DNA of 64,000 nucleotides from Planctomycetaceae bacterium (GCA_041398825.1 JAWKTX010000003.1:496001-560000); one strand, 5' to 3'; shown: positions 18,665-27,636, counted from the first letter of the stretch. The notes: generated from the sequence alone by a model not told the origin. Made by a program: numbers and translations.

Positions 18665-19426
18665 ATGGCTGCCGAAGCATTCATTATCAGTCTCCAGCGT
18701 GCAACTGCCCGATTTGAGCATGCAGCGACGCTGCTGCCTTTATTACCCTTTGCCGGCAGTGTCTTGCCTGCCGTGGATGGTAAACTGCTCAACGATCAAT
18801 TCGTTCAAACTGTGTATCGTCCCGGTCTTCGTGAACCAACCTATCCTTTTCGATTGAGCGCCGGGGAAATCGGGTGCTTCCTGAGCCATCGTGCTGCGTG
18901 GCAACAAATTGTTACTCGAAGGCTCGAAGGGGCGCTGGTTCTGGAAGATGATGTTGCTATCGATCCAAATCAACTCGCTCTGGCTGTGCAGGCAGCCCGA
19001 GAAGTTGCAGTTGCGGCCTACGTGCAGTTACCAGTTCGGCCGCTTCCCGTGGCCTCGGCATTGATCCACAGCACTCCACATTGCGAGATCGTGCGTCCGG
19101 TCATTACGCCGTTGAGAACCTCGGGGCAGTGGGTGTCAAATGAAGCGGCAGTTCAACTATTGGATGTAACCTCCACGTTTGATCGACCTGTGGATACAAC
19201 CCTTCAGATGCACTGGGAAACCGGGGTTCAACTGTTGGCAGTGACGCCGTCCGGAATCCGGGATCAGACACAACAGCTGGGCGGCAGTACAATTGGAGCC
19301 GGGCGGAAAAATCGATCGTTGTGGGATCGCCTTTCCCGTGAATACAGACGGACGGCATATCGGGCTCGAATTGCGAGGCTTTCTCGCCGGCATTCTTCAG
19401 AAGTCAGCGACGCGCGGGCGGCATAG
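18665..19426 (+). CDS. Glycosyltransferase family 25 protein
   Basis: A 253-residue protein with the GT25 (LPS glycosyltransferase) pattern. It opens with AFIISLQRATARF, the IxLxR start of the family. An LPAVDGK segment lies near 34-40, GEIGCFLSH at 67-75 with a downstream Trp, and the acidic metal/donor motif LVLEDDV at 91-97. Family enzymes are best known for adding galactose to lipooligosaccharide. It lies 29 bp after the GT10 gene in the same direction and probably acts in the same glycan pathway. The C-terminal 50 residues are Arg-rich. A copy of the dispersed palindromic repeat begins 6 bp after the stop and may end this transcription unit. Confidence 0.85.
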   Translation: MAAEAFIISLQRATARFEHAATLLPLLPFAGSVLPAVDGKLLNDQFVQTVYRPGLREPTYPFRLSAGEIGCFLSHRAAWQQIVTRRLEGALVLEDDVAIDPNQLALAVQAAREVAVAAYVQLPVRPLPVASALIHSTPHCEIVRPVITPLRTSGQWVSNEAAVQLLDVTSTFDRPVDTTLQMHWETGVQLLAVTPSGIRDQTQQLGGSTIGAGRKNRSLWDRLSREYRRTAYRARIARLSRRHSSEVSDARAA

Positions 19427-19432
19427 CATAGC

Positions 19433-19530
19433 AGCCTGTTGAAGAACGGGACTGGCTCGAGCGGGAGACCTCAAAACACGACAGTTGACAGTCGTCCAGC
19501 CTGCCTGTGCTCTGGTTATGTTTCAGTTGA
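19433..19530 (+). repeat. Dispersed palindromic repeat, copy 2
   Basis: Starts AGCCTGTTGAAGAACGGGAC six bases after the GT25 stop, followed by TGGCTCGAGCGGGAGACCTC and AAAACACGACAGTTGACAGT, then GTCCAGCCTGCCTGTG. The far end is decayed (TCTGGTTATGTTTCAGTTGA against the consensus CCCGGTTTTTCAACGGACAG). Orientation is opposite to copies 1 and 3. Confidence 0.75.
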
Positions 19531-19740
19531 TGTCTGGCGGCACCCAAAGTTGCTGCAGAATGCAGCTTCCGGATTTCCGATCCCGAATGAGAATCCCGTC
19601 CGGAACCGGATTTCAATTCATATTGCGACGTTTTTCAGGAGTGATTAAGGTTCGTCCGGATGCCGTCCGAGCGACAACACGCGCGGTGACGCTGGCGATT
19701 CAGGAGTTGTGAAGGGCGGAGCCCGCACAGAGGTAAAGAC
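19531..19740. other. Intergenic region upstream of rfbF
   Basis: With repeat copy 2 this makes a 314-bp gap inside the glycan cluster. No gene is seen. A 6-bp hairpin (GCTGCA/TGCAGC) lies near 19555-19570, and GAGGT about 8 bp before ATG 19741 is a good ribosome site. The rfbF operon promoter probably lies here. Confidence 0.5.
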
Positions 19741-20559
19741 ATGCATGTTGCAATTCTCGCTGGCGGAATGGGGACCAGACTGCAGGAAGAGACTTCCACC
19801 CGTCCAAAGCCAATGGTGGAAATCGGTGGGCATCCAATCCTGTGGCACATCATGAAGCATTTTGCTCATCATGATCAGAAGAGCTTCTTCGTCGCCTGCG
19901 GTTATATGGGTGACTTCATCAAGAACTATTTCCTTGATCAGTACAATCTTCGTGGAAATCTGCGCATCGACTTCGCCAATGGGTCCGTTCAACGTGAAAA
20001 GGTTGATAACGAGGACTGGGTGATCAACATGATCGATACCGGTCTGATGACGAATACGGGTGGGCGAATCCGACGTTTGAAGCCATGGCTTCAGGACGAA
20101 CCTTTTCTGGTGACGTATGGAGATGGCGTCAGCGATGTCGACATTCCAAAGCTCATTGCCTTCCACAAGCAGCAGGGAAAAATCGCAACTGTGTCTGCAG
20201 TTCGGCCTCCGGCACGTTTTGGCGGATTAGTGATTGATGGTCCCAGGGTGACTCGATTCACGGAAAAGCCTGTTTCGGGCGAAGGGTGGATCAATGGAGG
20301 GTTCATGGTGCTTGAACCGGCCATCTTTGATTACCTCGATTCCGATTCCTGCAGTCTTGAAGCAGACGCTCTAGAACGCGTGGCGGCTGATGGTCAGTTG
20401 AATGCATTTCGCCACGATGGTTTCTGGCATTGCATGGATACCCTGAGAGATCGCCAGTCCCTTCAGAAAATGTGGGAAATGAATCAGGCTCCGTGGAAAA
20501 CCTGGGATCAGTCCCCGGGCCCCAGACTGCGCGTGGTCCCTGAACGCCGGGTCGCATGA
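19741..20559 (+). CDS. rfbF: Glucose-1-phosphate cytidylyltransferase
   Basis: A 272-residue protein, near the 255-260 of RfbF. It forms CDP-glucose from CTP and glucose 1-phosphate, the entry step to CDP-3,6-dideoxy- and branched sugars. The nucleotidyltransferase start VAILAGGMGTRLQEET is followed by RPKPMVEIGGHPILWHIMK (the RPKPM...P.LWH.MK pattern is characteristic of RfbF). YGDGVSDVDI provides the metal-binding Asp, and FTEKP and INGGFMVLEP follow. The C-terminus with WHCMDTLRDRQSLQKMW is typical. GAGGT lies 8 bp before the ATG. It is followed by rfbG, which confirms the pathway. Confidence 0.96.
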   Translation: MHVAILAGGMGTRLQEETSTRPKPMVEIGGHPILWHIMKHFAHHDQKSFFVACGYMGDFIKNYFLDQYNLRGNLRIDFANGSVQREKVDNEDWVINMIDTGLMTNTGGRIRRLKPWLQDEPFLVTYGDGVSDVDIPKLIAFHKQQGKIATVSAVRPPARFGGLVIDGPRVTRFTEKPVSGEGWINGGFMVLEPAIFDYLDSDSCSLEADALERVAADGQLNAFRHDGFWHCMDTLRDRQSLQKMWEMNQAPWKTWDQSPGPRLRVVPERRVA

Positions 20560-20647
20560 CGGGTGGCTTGTACTGAGATCTGCTGAGACAGGTCTCTCCG
20601 ATTGAAACTCAACACTGTTGCAGCAGCATACTCCCCAACAATCAGGA

Positions 20648-21700
20648 ATGGACGCAGGAATGGATTCCGGCTTCGACAAGAACTTCTGGCAGGATCGCCG
20701 CGTTTTCGTGACGGGTGCGACGGGACTCGTCGGTGCCTGGCTCGTCAAGCGCCTGCTGCAGGCGAATGCGGATGTTGTATGTCTGATTCGGGACTGGACA
20801 CCACAGTCTGAATTGGTCCGAAGCGGAGACGTCAACCGCGTGATCACCGTACGTGGGGACATCTGCGATCAGGAGTGCCTGGAGCGAGCGATTGGTGAGT
20901 ACGAAGTCGAAACGGTCATTCACCTTGCCGCTCAGACCATTGTCGGCATCGCAAATCGCAATCCTGTCTCCACTTTCGAAGCCAACATCGGCGGCACATG
21001 GAAATTGCTGGAGGCCTGCCGTCGCAGCCCGCGTGTGAAACAGGTTGTGATGGCTTCCTCCGATAAAGCCTATGGCGAAGCGAAAGTGCTTCCGTACACA
21101 GAAGAAACTCCTTTGAACGGTCAGCATCCGTACGACGTTAGCAAGTCGTGCAGTGATCTTCTGGCACAAACCTACGCTCACAGTTACCAGCTTCCCGTGT
21201 GCATCACACGATGCGGCAACTTCTACGGAGGCGGAGACCTGAACTGGAATCGCATTGTCCCGGGGACCATTCGCTCGGTTCTGCGGGGCCAGGCACCTGT
21301 GATTCGTTCCGATGGTAGTTTCGTTCGGGATTATTTCTACGTCGAAGACGGGGCAGCAGCCTACATGCATCTGGCGGAGCAAATGGAGCTACGTCCGGAA
21401 CTCGCCGGCGAAGCCTTCAATCTTTCCACCGAGATTCAGGTTTCGGTGCTGGATCTCGTCAATCGGGTACTGAAGGCGATGGGCAGTTCGCTTGAGCCTG
21501 TCGTGCTCGGCGAAGCTTTCAATGAAATCAAACATCAATATCTGGACGCAAGCAGGGCTCGTAATGTCCTTGGTTGGAGTCCGTTGTTTTCCCTGGACGA
21601 AGGATTGACCAGGACAGTCGCATGGTACACCAACTATTTTCTCCAGCAGAACCAACCGCCTCTTCGTGTTCATGCCGATCATGTGGGCAAGGCAGCCTGA
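20648..21700 (+). CDS. rfbG: CDP-glucose 4,6-dehydratase
   Basis: About 350 residues from ATG 20648; ATG 20660 (MDSGFDKNFW...) is also possible, and an upstream TTG at 20618 is less likely. Extended SDR: KNFWQDRRVFVTGATGLVGAW gives the NAD-binding GxxGxxG. HLAAQTIV follows, then SSDKAYGE, and the catalytic PYDVSKS (Tyr-xxx-Lys). ITRCGNFYGGGDLNWNRIVP and GSFVRDYFYVEDGAAAY are characteristic of RfbG. It converts CDP-glucose to CDP-4-keto-6-deoxyglucose in the cytoplasm. The 3' end overlaps the next gene: the zinc-binding CRSCG motif of the methyltransferase is encoded within the last codons of rfbG. Confidence 0.95.
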   Translation: MDAGMDSGFDKNFWQDRRVFVTGATGLVGAWLVKRLLQANADVVCLIRDWTPQSELVRSGDVNRVITVRGDICDQECLERAIGEYEVETVIHLAAQTIVGIANRNPVSTFEANIGGTWKLLEACRRSPRVKQVVMASSDKAYGEAKVLPYTEETPLNGQHPYDVSKSCSDLLAQTYAHSYQLPVCITRCGNFYGGGDLNWNRIVPGTIRSVLRGQAPVIRSDGSFVRDYFYVEDGAAAYMHLAEQMELRPELAGEAFNLSTEIQVSVLDLVNRVLKAMGSSLEPVVLGEAFNEIKHQYLDASRARNVLGWSPLFSLDEGLTRTVAWYTNYFLQQNQPPLRVHADHVGKAA

Positions 21701-22884
21701 TCCCGGTACTTTCGCTTGGGGCGACACCTCTTGCGAATGCACTACTGGATGTTGATCAGCTGAATCAGCCGGAATCACGATGGCCGCTTGAGCTTGTGCG
21801 CTGCCCGGATTGTTCCCTGATACAGATCACAGAAACTGTGCCGCCGGAGACGCTCTTCAGGCACTACTCCTACATGTCGTCGTTCTCGGACACGATGGTG
21901 GCCCACGCGCGAACCATTGCCGAACGACTCATCACCGACCGCGATTTATCACCAGAAAGCCTGGTGGTCGAAGTCGCAAGCAATGACGGTTACCTGTTGC
22001 AGTGGTACCACAAGCAGGGAATCCCGGTTCTGGGCATAGAGCCCGCTCAGAACATCGCTGTCGTGGCAGAAAGCGAACGTGGCGTTCGGACCATTTCTGA
22101 GTTCTTCGGGGTCGAGCTGGCTAACCAACTCGTCTCAGATGGAACTTCTGCAGACATTATCCATGCCAACAATGTTCTTGCTCATGTCGCTGATCTGAAC
22201 GGATTTGTCGAAGGCTTTGCCCGGCTGCTCAAACCAGATGGCAGAGTTATTGTTGAAGCGCCTTATCTTCATGAACTTCTGGAGAAAGTGGAATTCGATA
22301 CGATCTATCACGAGCACCTCTGCTATTTCTCCCTGACCTCGCTCTGCCAGTTGTTTCGTCGACATGATCTGGAAATTGTGGATGTCGAACGACTTCCCAT
22401 TCATGGTGGGTCGCTGAGGATTTCTGCGGCCCACGCAGGCAAGTCGCCTGTCAGTGAAGCTGTCACTAATCTTCTGAAGCAGGAAGAATCGTGGGTAGAC
22501 GACGCAGGTGCCTATGAGCAGTTTGCAGTACGCGTACACAAACTGCGCGACAGCCTTGTGGCTCATCTCAGGGAATTGAAGCTGGCAGGAAAGAGAGTGG
22601 TCGTCTATGGAGCATCTGCCAAAGGCAGCACGCTCATGAACTTCTTCGGTATCGATCGTTCGCTTGTTGAATATGTCGTCGATCGAAGTACGGTGAAACA
22701 GGGACGATACACGCCCGGTAATCATCTGCGTATTTTCGATCCGGACCACCTGGCCGCGGACTCTCCCGACTACTGTCTGCTGCTGACGTGGAATTTTGAA
22801 GAGGAAATTCTGAAGCAACAGCAGGCTTACAGAAGCTCAGGCGGCAAATTCATTATTCCAGTTCCGGAAGTGCGGATCGCCTAG
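21622..22884 (+). CDS. Sugar C-methyltransferase (TylCIII/TcaB9-like)
   Basis: 420 residues from ATG 21622. Order: N-terminal zinc site with CxC..C at 16-21 and CPDC at 61-64, SAM motif VVEVASNDGYLL near 115-126, catalytic YHEHLCYFS near 229-237, and a C-terminal Rossmann-like domain with VVYGASAKGSTLMNFF. This matches NDP-hexose C-3 methyltransferases, which act on 4-keto sugars using the His/Tyr of YHEH as base. In this setting the substrate should be CDP-4-keto-6-deoxyglucose or its epimer, giving a C-methyl-branched sugar. The overlap with rfbG is about 79 bp from the chosen ATG and at least 28 bp if CRSCG is required. Followed 11 bp later by the epimerase gene. Confidence 0.88.
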   Translation: MVHQLFSPAEPTASSCSCRSCGQGSLIPVLSLGATPLANALLDVDQLNQPESRWPLELVRCPDCSLIQITETVPPETLFRHYSYMSSFSDTMVAHARTIAERLITDRDLSPESLVVEVASNDGYLLQWYHKQGIPVLGIEPAQNIAVVAESERGVRTISEFFGVELANQLVSDGTSADIIHANNVLAHVADLNGFVEGFARLLKPDGRVIVEAPYLHELLEKVEFDTIYHEHLCYFSLTSLCQLFRRHDLEIVDVERLPIHGGSLRISAAHAGKSPVSEAVTNLLKQEESWVDDAGAYEQFAVRVHKLRDSLVAHLRELKLAGKRVVVYGASAKGSTLMNFFGIDRSLVEYVVDRSTVKQGRYTPGNHLRIFDPDHLAADSPDYCLLLTWNFEEEILKQQQAYRSSGGKFIIPVPEVRIA

Positions 22885-22895
22885 AGAGTGTAGCT

Positions 22896-23441
22896 GTGAA
22901 GTTCACGGAGACCCCTGTTCATGGAGTCTGGCTGGTTGAGCCGGAGCGGCACGAGGATAACCGTGGCTTCTTTGCGCGAACCTGGTGCGCGCGGGAGTTC
23001 GAACAGCGTGGACTGGATCACCGGCTGGTCCAGTGCAATGTCTCTTACAACAGACAGCGCGGGACTGTTCGAGGAATGCACTTCCAGAAATCTCCCTGTG
23101 AAGAAGCGAAGCTCGTTCGATGTACCGCCGGGGCTGTGTGGGATGTGGTCGTTGACCTCAGATCGGATTCAGAGACCTATTTGCAGCATCTCGCTGTGCA
23201 GCTTGACCCGGTCGATCATATCGCTGTGTACATCCCCAAAGGATGTGCGCACGGTTTTCAAACTCTGGAAGACTCCACCGAACTGCTGTATCAGATGACC
23301 GAGTACTTTAGTCCGGATGCGGCCAGTGGTGTTCGATGGAATGACCCTCTCATCAACGTGCAGTGGCCGATAGACGTATCCGTGATTGCGGAACGTGACC
23401 TGCAGTTCCCTGACTTCACAACAGGAAAGGGAATTCTGTGA
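22896..23441 (+). CDS. RmlC-like NDP-4-keto-6-deoxysugar 3,5-epimerase
   Basis: A 181-residue cupin protein starting at GTG, the usual RmlC length. Family blocks: EDNRGFFARTW at 20-30, FEQRGL, VQCNVSYNRQRGTVRGMHFQ at 45-64 with the catalytic His62, AKLVRCTAGAVWDVVVDLR, IPKGCAHGFQTLEDSTELLYQM and SPDAASGVRWNDPLINVQWP. RmlC epimerises C3 and C5 of dTDP-4-keto-6-deoxyglucose. Here the neighbours make a CDP-sugar, so a CDP-linked substrate, and possibly epimerisation at one carbon only, is expected. No rmlA/B/D are seen in the window. The next gene overlaps its stop by 4 bp (GTGA). Confidence 0.92.
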   Translation: MKFTETPVHGVWLVEPERHEDNRGFFARTWCAREFEQRGLDHRLVQCNVSYNRQRGTVRGMHFQKSPCEEAKLVRCTAGAVWDVVVDLRSDSETYLQHLAVQLDPVDHIAVYIPKGCAHGFQTLEDSTELLYQMTEYFSPDAASGVRWNDPLINVQWPIDVSVIAERDLQFPDFTTGKGIL

Positions 23442-24421
23442 AAACGATTCTGGTGACTGGCGCGAGCGGTGCAATTGGTCAGCGTTTGTTGCTGCGTTTG
23501 TCCATGCAGAGCACGGGGGATGTCCGTGTGCATGCAGTCTCTCGCAGGGGATTGAATTCGCCACCTCTTCCTTCGACAGTTCAGCGCATACCTTCGGGGG
23601 TTCAATGGCATGCCGCCGACCTGCTTTCGAAGTCCTCGATCTGCGAGTTAATTGAACGCGTCCAGCCAACACATCTGTATCACCTTGCCTGGTCCGCGTC
23701 GCCGGGGGCATTCTGGACCACTCCCGAAAATGTCCAATGGATGGAATCGTCATGCTTTCTGATGGATGAATTCCGTCGCACCGGCGGTCTGCGAGCAGTT
23801 GGCGTTGGCTCCTGTGCAGAATATTCGTGGCAGGATGGCGGTGTCTTGTCCGAATCTTCAACACCTGCCGTTCCATTCAGCCTGTATGGGCGGTCGAAGC
23901 TGGCGACCGGGAACTACTGGGCCGCATGTTCCGGAGTAGGGCAGTGCAGTGCCGCGTGGGCTCGGCTATTTTTCATGTACGGACCTGGTTGCCACTCCAG
24001 CCGATTTCCCGGAGTCGTCATTGACGCCGTCCTGAACGGTCGTCCTGCCCGATGCTCAAGCGGTCGCCAGTTGCGTGACTATATCTACATCGATGATGTC
24101 GCGCAGGCATTGATCGCAATCGGAGAAAGTTCTGTTCAGGGCCCGATTAATCTTGGCACCGGGATGCCGACGAGAGTTCTGGATCTTGCATCGCGGGCTG
24201 CTGAAATGGCGGATGGGCTGCATTTGTTTGAACCTGGAGCGATTCCCGATCATCCTGAGAACAATCCGGATTCGCTTTTGGCCTGTATTGATCGCCTGAG
24301 GTTTGAAGTCGGATTTCGAAACTTCACACCCCTGGAGGACGGTCTCGTACAAATGGTCGACTGGTGGAAGCGGCACCGCTGTCAACTTGATTCACTGGCT
24401 CCAGCAGGAATATCGCCATGA
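23438..24421 (+). CDS. NAD-dependent epimerase/dehydratase (SDR) family protein, probable sugar ketoreductase
   Basis: A 327-residue extended SDR starting at GTG within the stop of the previous gene. Visible: ILVTGASGAIGQRLL (NAD(P) site, 4-18), HLAWSASPG near 82-90, GSCAEY with the catalytic Ser at about 125, Tyr150-xxx-Lys154 (YGRSK), and RDYIYIDDVAQAL. NLGTGMPTRVLDLA follows near 223-236. In this position the enzyme most likely reduces the 4-keto group of the C-methylated, epimerised CDP-sugar to finish its synthesis. Epimerase activity cannot be excluded. It overlaps the following methyltransferase by 4 bp (ATGA), so the cluster reads as one operon. Confidence 0.88.
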   Translation: MKTILVTGASGAIGQRLLLRLSMQSTGDVRVHAVSRRGLNSPPLPSTVQRIPSGVQWHAADLLSKSSICELIERVQPTHLYHLAWSASPGAFWTTPENVQWMESSCFLMDEFRRTGGLRAVGVGSCAEYSWQDGGVLSESSTPAVPFSLYGRSKLATGNYWAACSGVGQCSAAWARLFFMYGPGCHSSRFPGVVIDAVLNGRPARCSSGRQLRDYIYIDDVAQALIAIGESSVQGPINLGTGMPTRVLDLASRAAEMADGLHLFEPGAIPDHPENNPDSLLACIDRLRFEVGFRNFTPLEDGLVQMVDWWKRHRCQLDSLAPAGISP

Positions 24422-25611
24422 CGGAATGTCCGGTTTGCTTAAGTCCGGAAACCAGCGTTTTTCTGCAACGCGGCGCCGTGCCTGTGCATCAGAATCTGCT
24501 GTTTGAATCGTCCGCGTCTGCACGGAGCATGCAGCGCGGTCAGCTACAGATGAGCGTGTGTTCGCGCTGCAGCTTTGTCTTCAATTCCGCATTTGACGCT
24601 TCGCTGCTGTCTTATGGCGATCTGTACGACAACTCGCAGAATCATTCGCCAGCATTCGACGATCATGTCAATGGCTTAATCAAACGGCTGGTTTCCGATC
24701 GCGGTGTGCACGATTGTACTGTTGTAGAAGTTGGCTGTGGTAAAGGTGAATTTCTAAGGAAGTTGGCGGCTGATCCCTCCCTCGGCATCGTTGCGCATGG
24801 TTTTGATCCTGCGTATCTTGGGCCGCTGGAACTGTTTGATGGTCGTCTCAGATTTCATCAGACGTTTTATACTGCAGAGGCGGCTCAGACGGCAGCAGAC
24901 GTCATCGTTTCTCGACATGTGATCGAACACATTTCACGGCCACGTGACCTGTTGTCAAATATCCGTTCGGCTCTGGAATCTTCACCCCACGCACACGTCT
25001 TTTTTGAGACTCCCTGCGTGGAATGGATTCTGAAAAATCAGGTTGCCTGGGATTTCTTCTACGAGCATTGTTCGCTGTTTACCACGACATCGTTGTCTCG
25101 TCTTTTCGAAGAATGCGGCTTCGAAGTGCTTGGTGTGGATCATGTCTTCAACGGTCAGTACCAGTGGCTGGAAGCCAGATCATGTGAGAGTATGCCGGAT
25201 GCATCTGACCGTCACACACACCATGCCGAATCTATCCGGCGTCTGGCTGAAGAATTTGGCCAGAGTGACCTTGAACGGAATGCCCAATGGAGCTGTCAGG
25301 TGGCCGACTTGAAATCCAGAGGCAATGCCGCTCTCTGGGGGGCTGGTGCAAAGGGTGTGACCTTTGCAAACCTGATTGATCCGGATGCTGTGGTTTTTGA
25401 CAGTGTCGTCGACGTGAATCCAAATAAGCAGGGGCGATATCTTGCCGGAACGGGACATCCGATCGTGGCCCCCGAACAGCTTCAGAGTCGTGGAGTAAAG
25501 ACCGTTTTTGTACTCAATCCGAATTACTCGGATGAGATTCGGGCACAGTTGGAATCGTTGAACGCCACTATTGATGTCGTGGACCTGATGGGTGACGTCA
25601 GGACGCAATGA
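24418..25611 (+). CDS. Second zinc-site class I methyltransferase (C-methyltransferase-like)
   Basis: 397 residues with the same three-part plan as the methyltransferase at 21622, but divergent. Zinc-like CPVC (4-7) and CSRC (48-51), SAM motif VVEVGCGKGEFL near 102-113, and SRHVIEHISRP. Where the first enzyme has YHEH it has FFYEHCSLF (213-221). The C-terminal Rossmann-like part has AALWGAGAKGVTFANL. It may add a second methyl or act on another sugar or small molecule; the substrate cannot be assigned. The start overlaps the SDR stop by 4 bp, and the CmcI-like gene begins 19 bp after the stop. Confidence 0.82.
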   Translation: MTECPVCLSPETSVFLQRGAVPVHQNLLFESSASARSMQRGQLQMSVCSRCSFVFNSAFDASLLSYGDLYDNSQNHSPAFDDHVNGLIKRLVSDRGVHDCTVVEVGCGKGEFLRKLAADPSLGIVAHGFDPAYLGPLELFDGRLRFHQTFYTAEAAQTAADVIVSRHVIEHISRPRDLLSNIRSALESSPHAHVFFETPCVEWILKNQVAWDFFYEHCSLFTTTSLSRLFEECGFEVLGVDHVFNGQYQWLEARSCESMPDASDRHTHHAESIRRLAEEFGQSDLERNAQWSCQVADLKSRGNAALWGAGAKGVTFANLIDPDAVVFDSVVDVNPNKQGRYLAGTGHPIVAPEQLQSRGVKTVFVLNPNYSDEIRAQLESLNATIDVVDLMGDVRTQ

Positions 25612-25630
25612 ACGAAATTGAAGGTCAGGT

Positions 25631-26395
25631 ATGAAGATCAGCGTCAATACAGATGATAAGACAATCAGCTACGAGTCGAATGGTCAGCAGAAGACCGCTC
25701 CACTCTACTCCAAGCAGGGGTTCGAAGTACTCTCTGATCTCTGGGTAAAGGTGGGTTGGGACCAGAAATACTCATACACGTTCTCGTGGATGGGGCGTCC
25801 CATTATTCAGTTGCCGGAAGATATGGTGCGGACGCAGGAAGTGATTTACCGCGTTCAGCCCGACGTCATCATAGAAACCGGCGTTGCTCACGGAGGGTCA
25901 TTGATTTACTACGCCAGCCTTTGCAAAGCTCTCGACAAAGGACGAGTGATCGGCGTTGATATTGAAATCCGCAAACACAATCGTGAGGCGATAGAATCCC
26001 ACGCACTATCGAGTTACATCACTCTGATTGAAGGCGATTCTGCTGGTGACAGTGTTGTTCAAAGTGTTCGGGGACTGGTGAATGAAGGCGAGACCGTCCT
26101 GATCATTCTCGATTCGTGTCATTCGTATGCACATGTCCTGCGAGAATTAGAGGCCTATCATTCTCTGGTCACGGAAGGTTCCTACATTGTTGCGACCGAC
26201 GGGCTGATGAAAGATGTATGGGATGTACCTCGTGGTACTCCGGACTGGAAGACAGACAACCCTGTCACGGCAGTTCATGAATTTCTGGCGTCCCACCCGG
26301 AATTCAGGCTGGAACAGCCTTCATGGCCGTTCAACGAAAGCGAACTGAGCGAGAATATTACTCACTGGCCGCAGGCGTGGTTGCGACGATGCTGA
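25631..26395 (+). CDS. CmcI-like (cephalosporin hydroxylase/rhamnosyl O-methyltransferase family) protein
   Basis: A 254-residue protein of the CmcI fold. VIIETGVAHGGSLIYYASL at 79-97 is the SAM-binding loop, GRVIGVDIEIR at 104-114 follows, and LDSCHSYAHVLREL at 160-173 holds the Asp/His residues seen in the family. A late ATDGLMKDVWD segment is also typical. Family members include rhamnosyl O-methyltransferases of cell-surface glycolipids. O-methylation of a sugar in this cluster's glycan is therefore likelier than hydroxylation. It overlaps the GT2 gene by 7 bp. Confidence 0.87.
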   Translation: MKISVNTDDKTISYESNGQQKTAPLYSKQGFEVLSDLWVKVGWDQKYSYTFSWMGRPIIQLPEDMVRTQEVIYRVQPDVIIETGVAHGGSLIYYASLCKALDKGRVIGVDIEIRKHNREAIESHALSSYITLIEGDSAGDSVVQSVRGLVNEGETVLIILDSCHSYAHVLRELEAYHSLVTEGSYIVATDGLMKDVWDVPRGTPDWKTDNPVTAVHEFLASHPEFRLEQPSWPFNESELSENITHWPQAWLRRC

Positions 26396-27636
26396 TCAGC
26401 CTGATCATTCCAACCAGGGAGCGTTGTCAATACCTGCGCGAGTCCATTCGTACGGCGCTGGCAATTCAGGATGATCAGATCGAAGTTCTGGTCAGCGATA
26501 ACTGCAGTACCGACGAAACGCAACGTGTCGCGGAGACTATATCAGATGCGCGGTTTCGCTATTTGAATACCGGACAACGACTGTCGATGCGGCAGAATTT
26601 TGAATTCGCTTTGCAGCAGTCCCGCGGTGAATATGTTTTTTACATCGGTGATGATGATGGCTTTCTGCCTGGGCAGTTTGCTGCCCTTCGACGGATTCTC
26701 GAACAGCACCGCCCTGATATCTTTTCCTGGTACCCATTGACCTATCAGTGGCCAGGTGAAAATTCGGGCAGCGGACGGATGCGGATGGAAGCCGGACGTC
26801 TGTTCGGTCAGCCGCGATTCACTGATGTGTCGGATGCCTGCGTTTCTTTGCAGTCCGCTCGTCTGACACGATTAACGTTTCCCCCTGCCGTGTATCATGG
26901 CTGTGCATCCCGGGAATGGTTGACTCAGATTCGTACAAAAGATGATTGCGTTTTTGGTGGCCGAATTCCGGATGTGTACATTACCTATACCGCCATCCTC
27001 AGATCAGCGCGATGCCTGTTTTCGAAGCATCCGTTTTCCATCAACGGAATCAGTTCTGCAAGCACAGGGAATGCACATCATGCATTTCGAAAGGGAGACC
27101 CGCGAGCATCACCTGCCAGGAGATTTGGTGACGAGCTTCGGAATGATCCGGTGCAGGATGCTGTGAAGGGATATGCGCCGTCCATTCCGGTGAACCTGTT
27201 TTCAACGTACGAAACAGCGAGGCGGAATTGCGGTGTTGATCCTGCGACTACAGATTATTCGGCCTGGTATCGTTATGTGCTTCAGGGTTCACAGGTGTCG
27301 GCTGGAATAGTAGACCCGGATGTTGCCGGAATTCTGAAAGAGTATGCGGCTCAGACGGGAACGGAGTCACAGTTGCAGGCCGCTTCCGGCCGCTCGATTC
27401 TGGGATCAGTGGCCGTTCGAATGGAACGCACGTGGAATAAGTTTCGTTCAAAAATACGCAGTGTGAAGATCTCTGCCGAACAAAATGGATTGAACAATAT
27501 CTACACAGCGACAACGGCAGCCGACCTTTTTCTTGGCGACCTGCAACTGCAATTGTTGAATGGTCAGCGTCAGTCTTTTAACTGGAGCAATGCAAAGTCT
27601 GAAGGCCTGTCTCGTCTTGCTCAATCGATAAATTGA
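26389..27636 (+). CDS. Glycosyltransferase family 2 protein
   Basis: 415 residues from ATG 26389, chosen because the GT2 core starts at once (MLISLIIPTRER); the longer frame begins inside the preceding gene. Motifs: VLVSDNCSTDET near 34-44 (nucleotide-binding Asp) and YVFYIGDDDG near 82-91 (DxD-type metal site). The C-terminal 200 residues are not recognisable and contain no clear membrane helix. It probably transfers a sugar in the surface glycan made by this cluster, which ends here. The next gene is convergent, 84 bp away. Confidence 0.88.
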   Translation: MLISLIIPTRERCQYLRESIRTALAIQDDQIEVLVSDNCSTDETQRVAETISDARFRYLNTGQRLSMRQNFEFALQQSRGEYVFYIGDDDGFLPGQFAALRRILEQHRPDIFSWYPLTYQWPGENSGSGRMRMEAGRLFGQPRFTDVSDACVSLQSARLTRLTFPPAVYHGCASREWLTQIRTKDDCVFGGRIPDVYITYTAILRSARCLFSKHPFSINGISSASTGNAHHAFRKGDPRASPARRFGDELRNDPVQDAVKGYAPSIPVNLFSTYETARRNCGVDPATTDYSAWYRYVLQGSQVSAGIVDPDVAGILKEYAAQTGTESQLQAASGRSILGSVAVRMERTWNKFRSKIRSVKISAEQNGLNNIYTATTAADLFLGDLQLQLLNGQRQSFNWSNAKSEGLSRLAQSIN

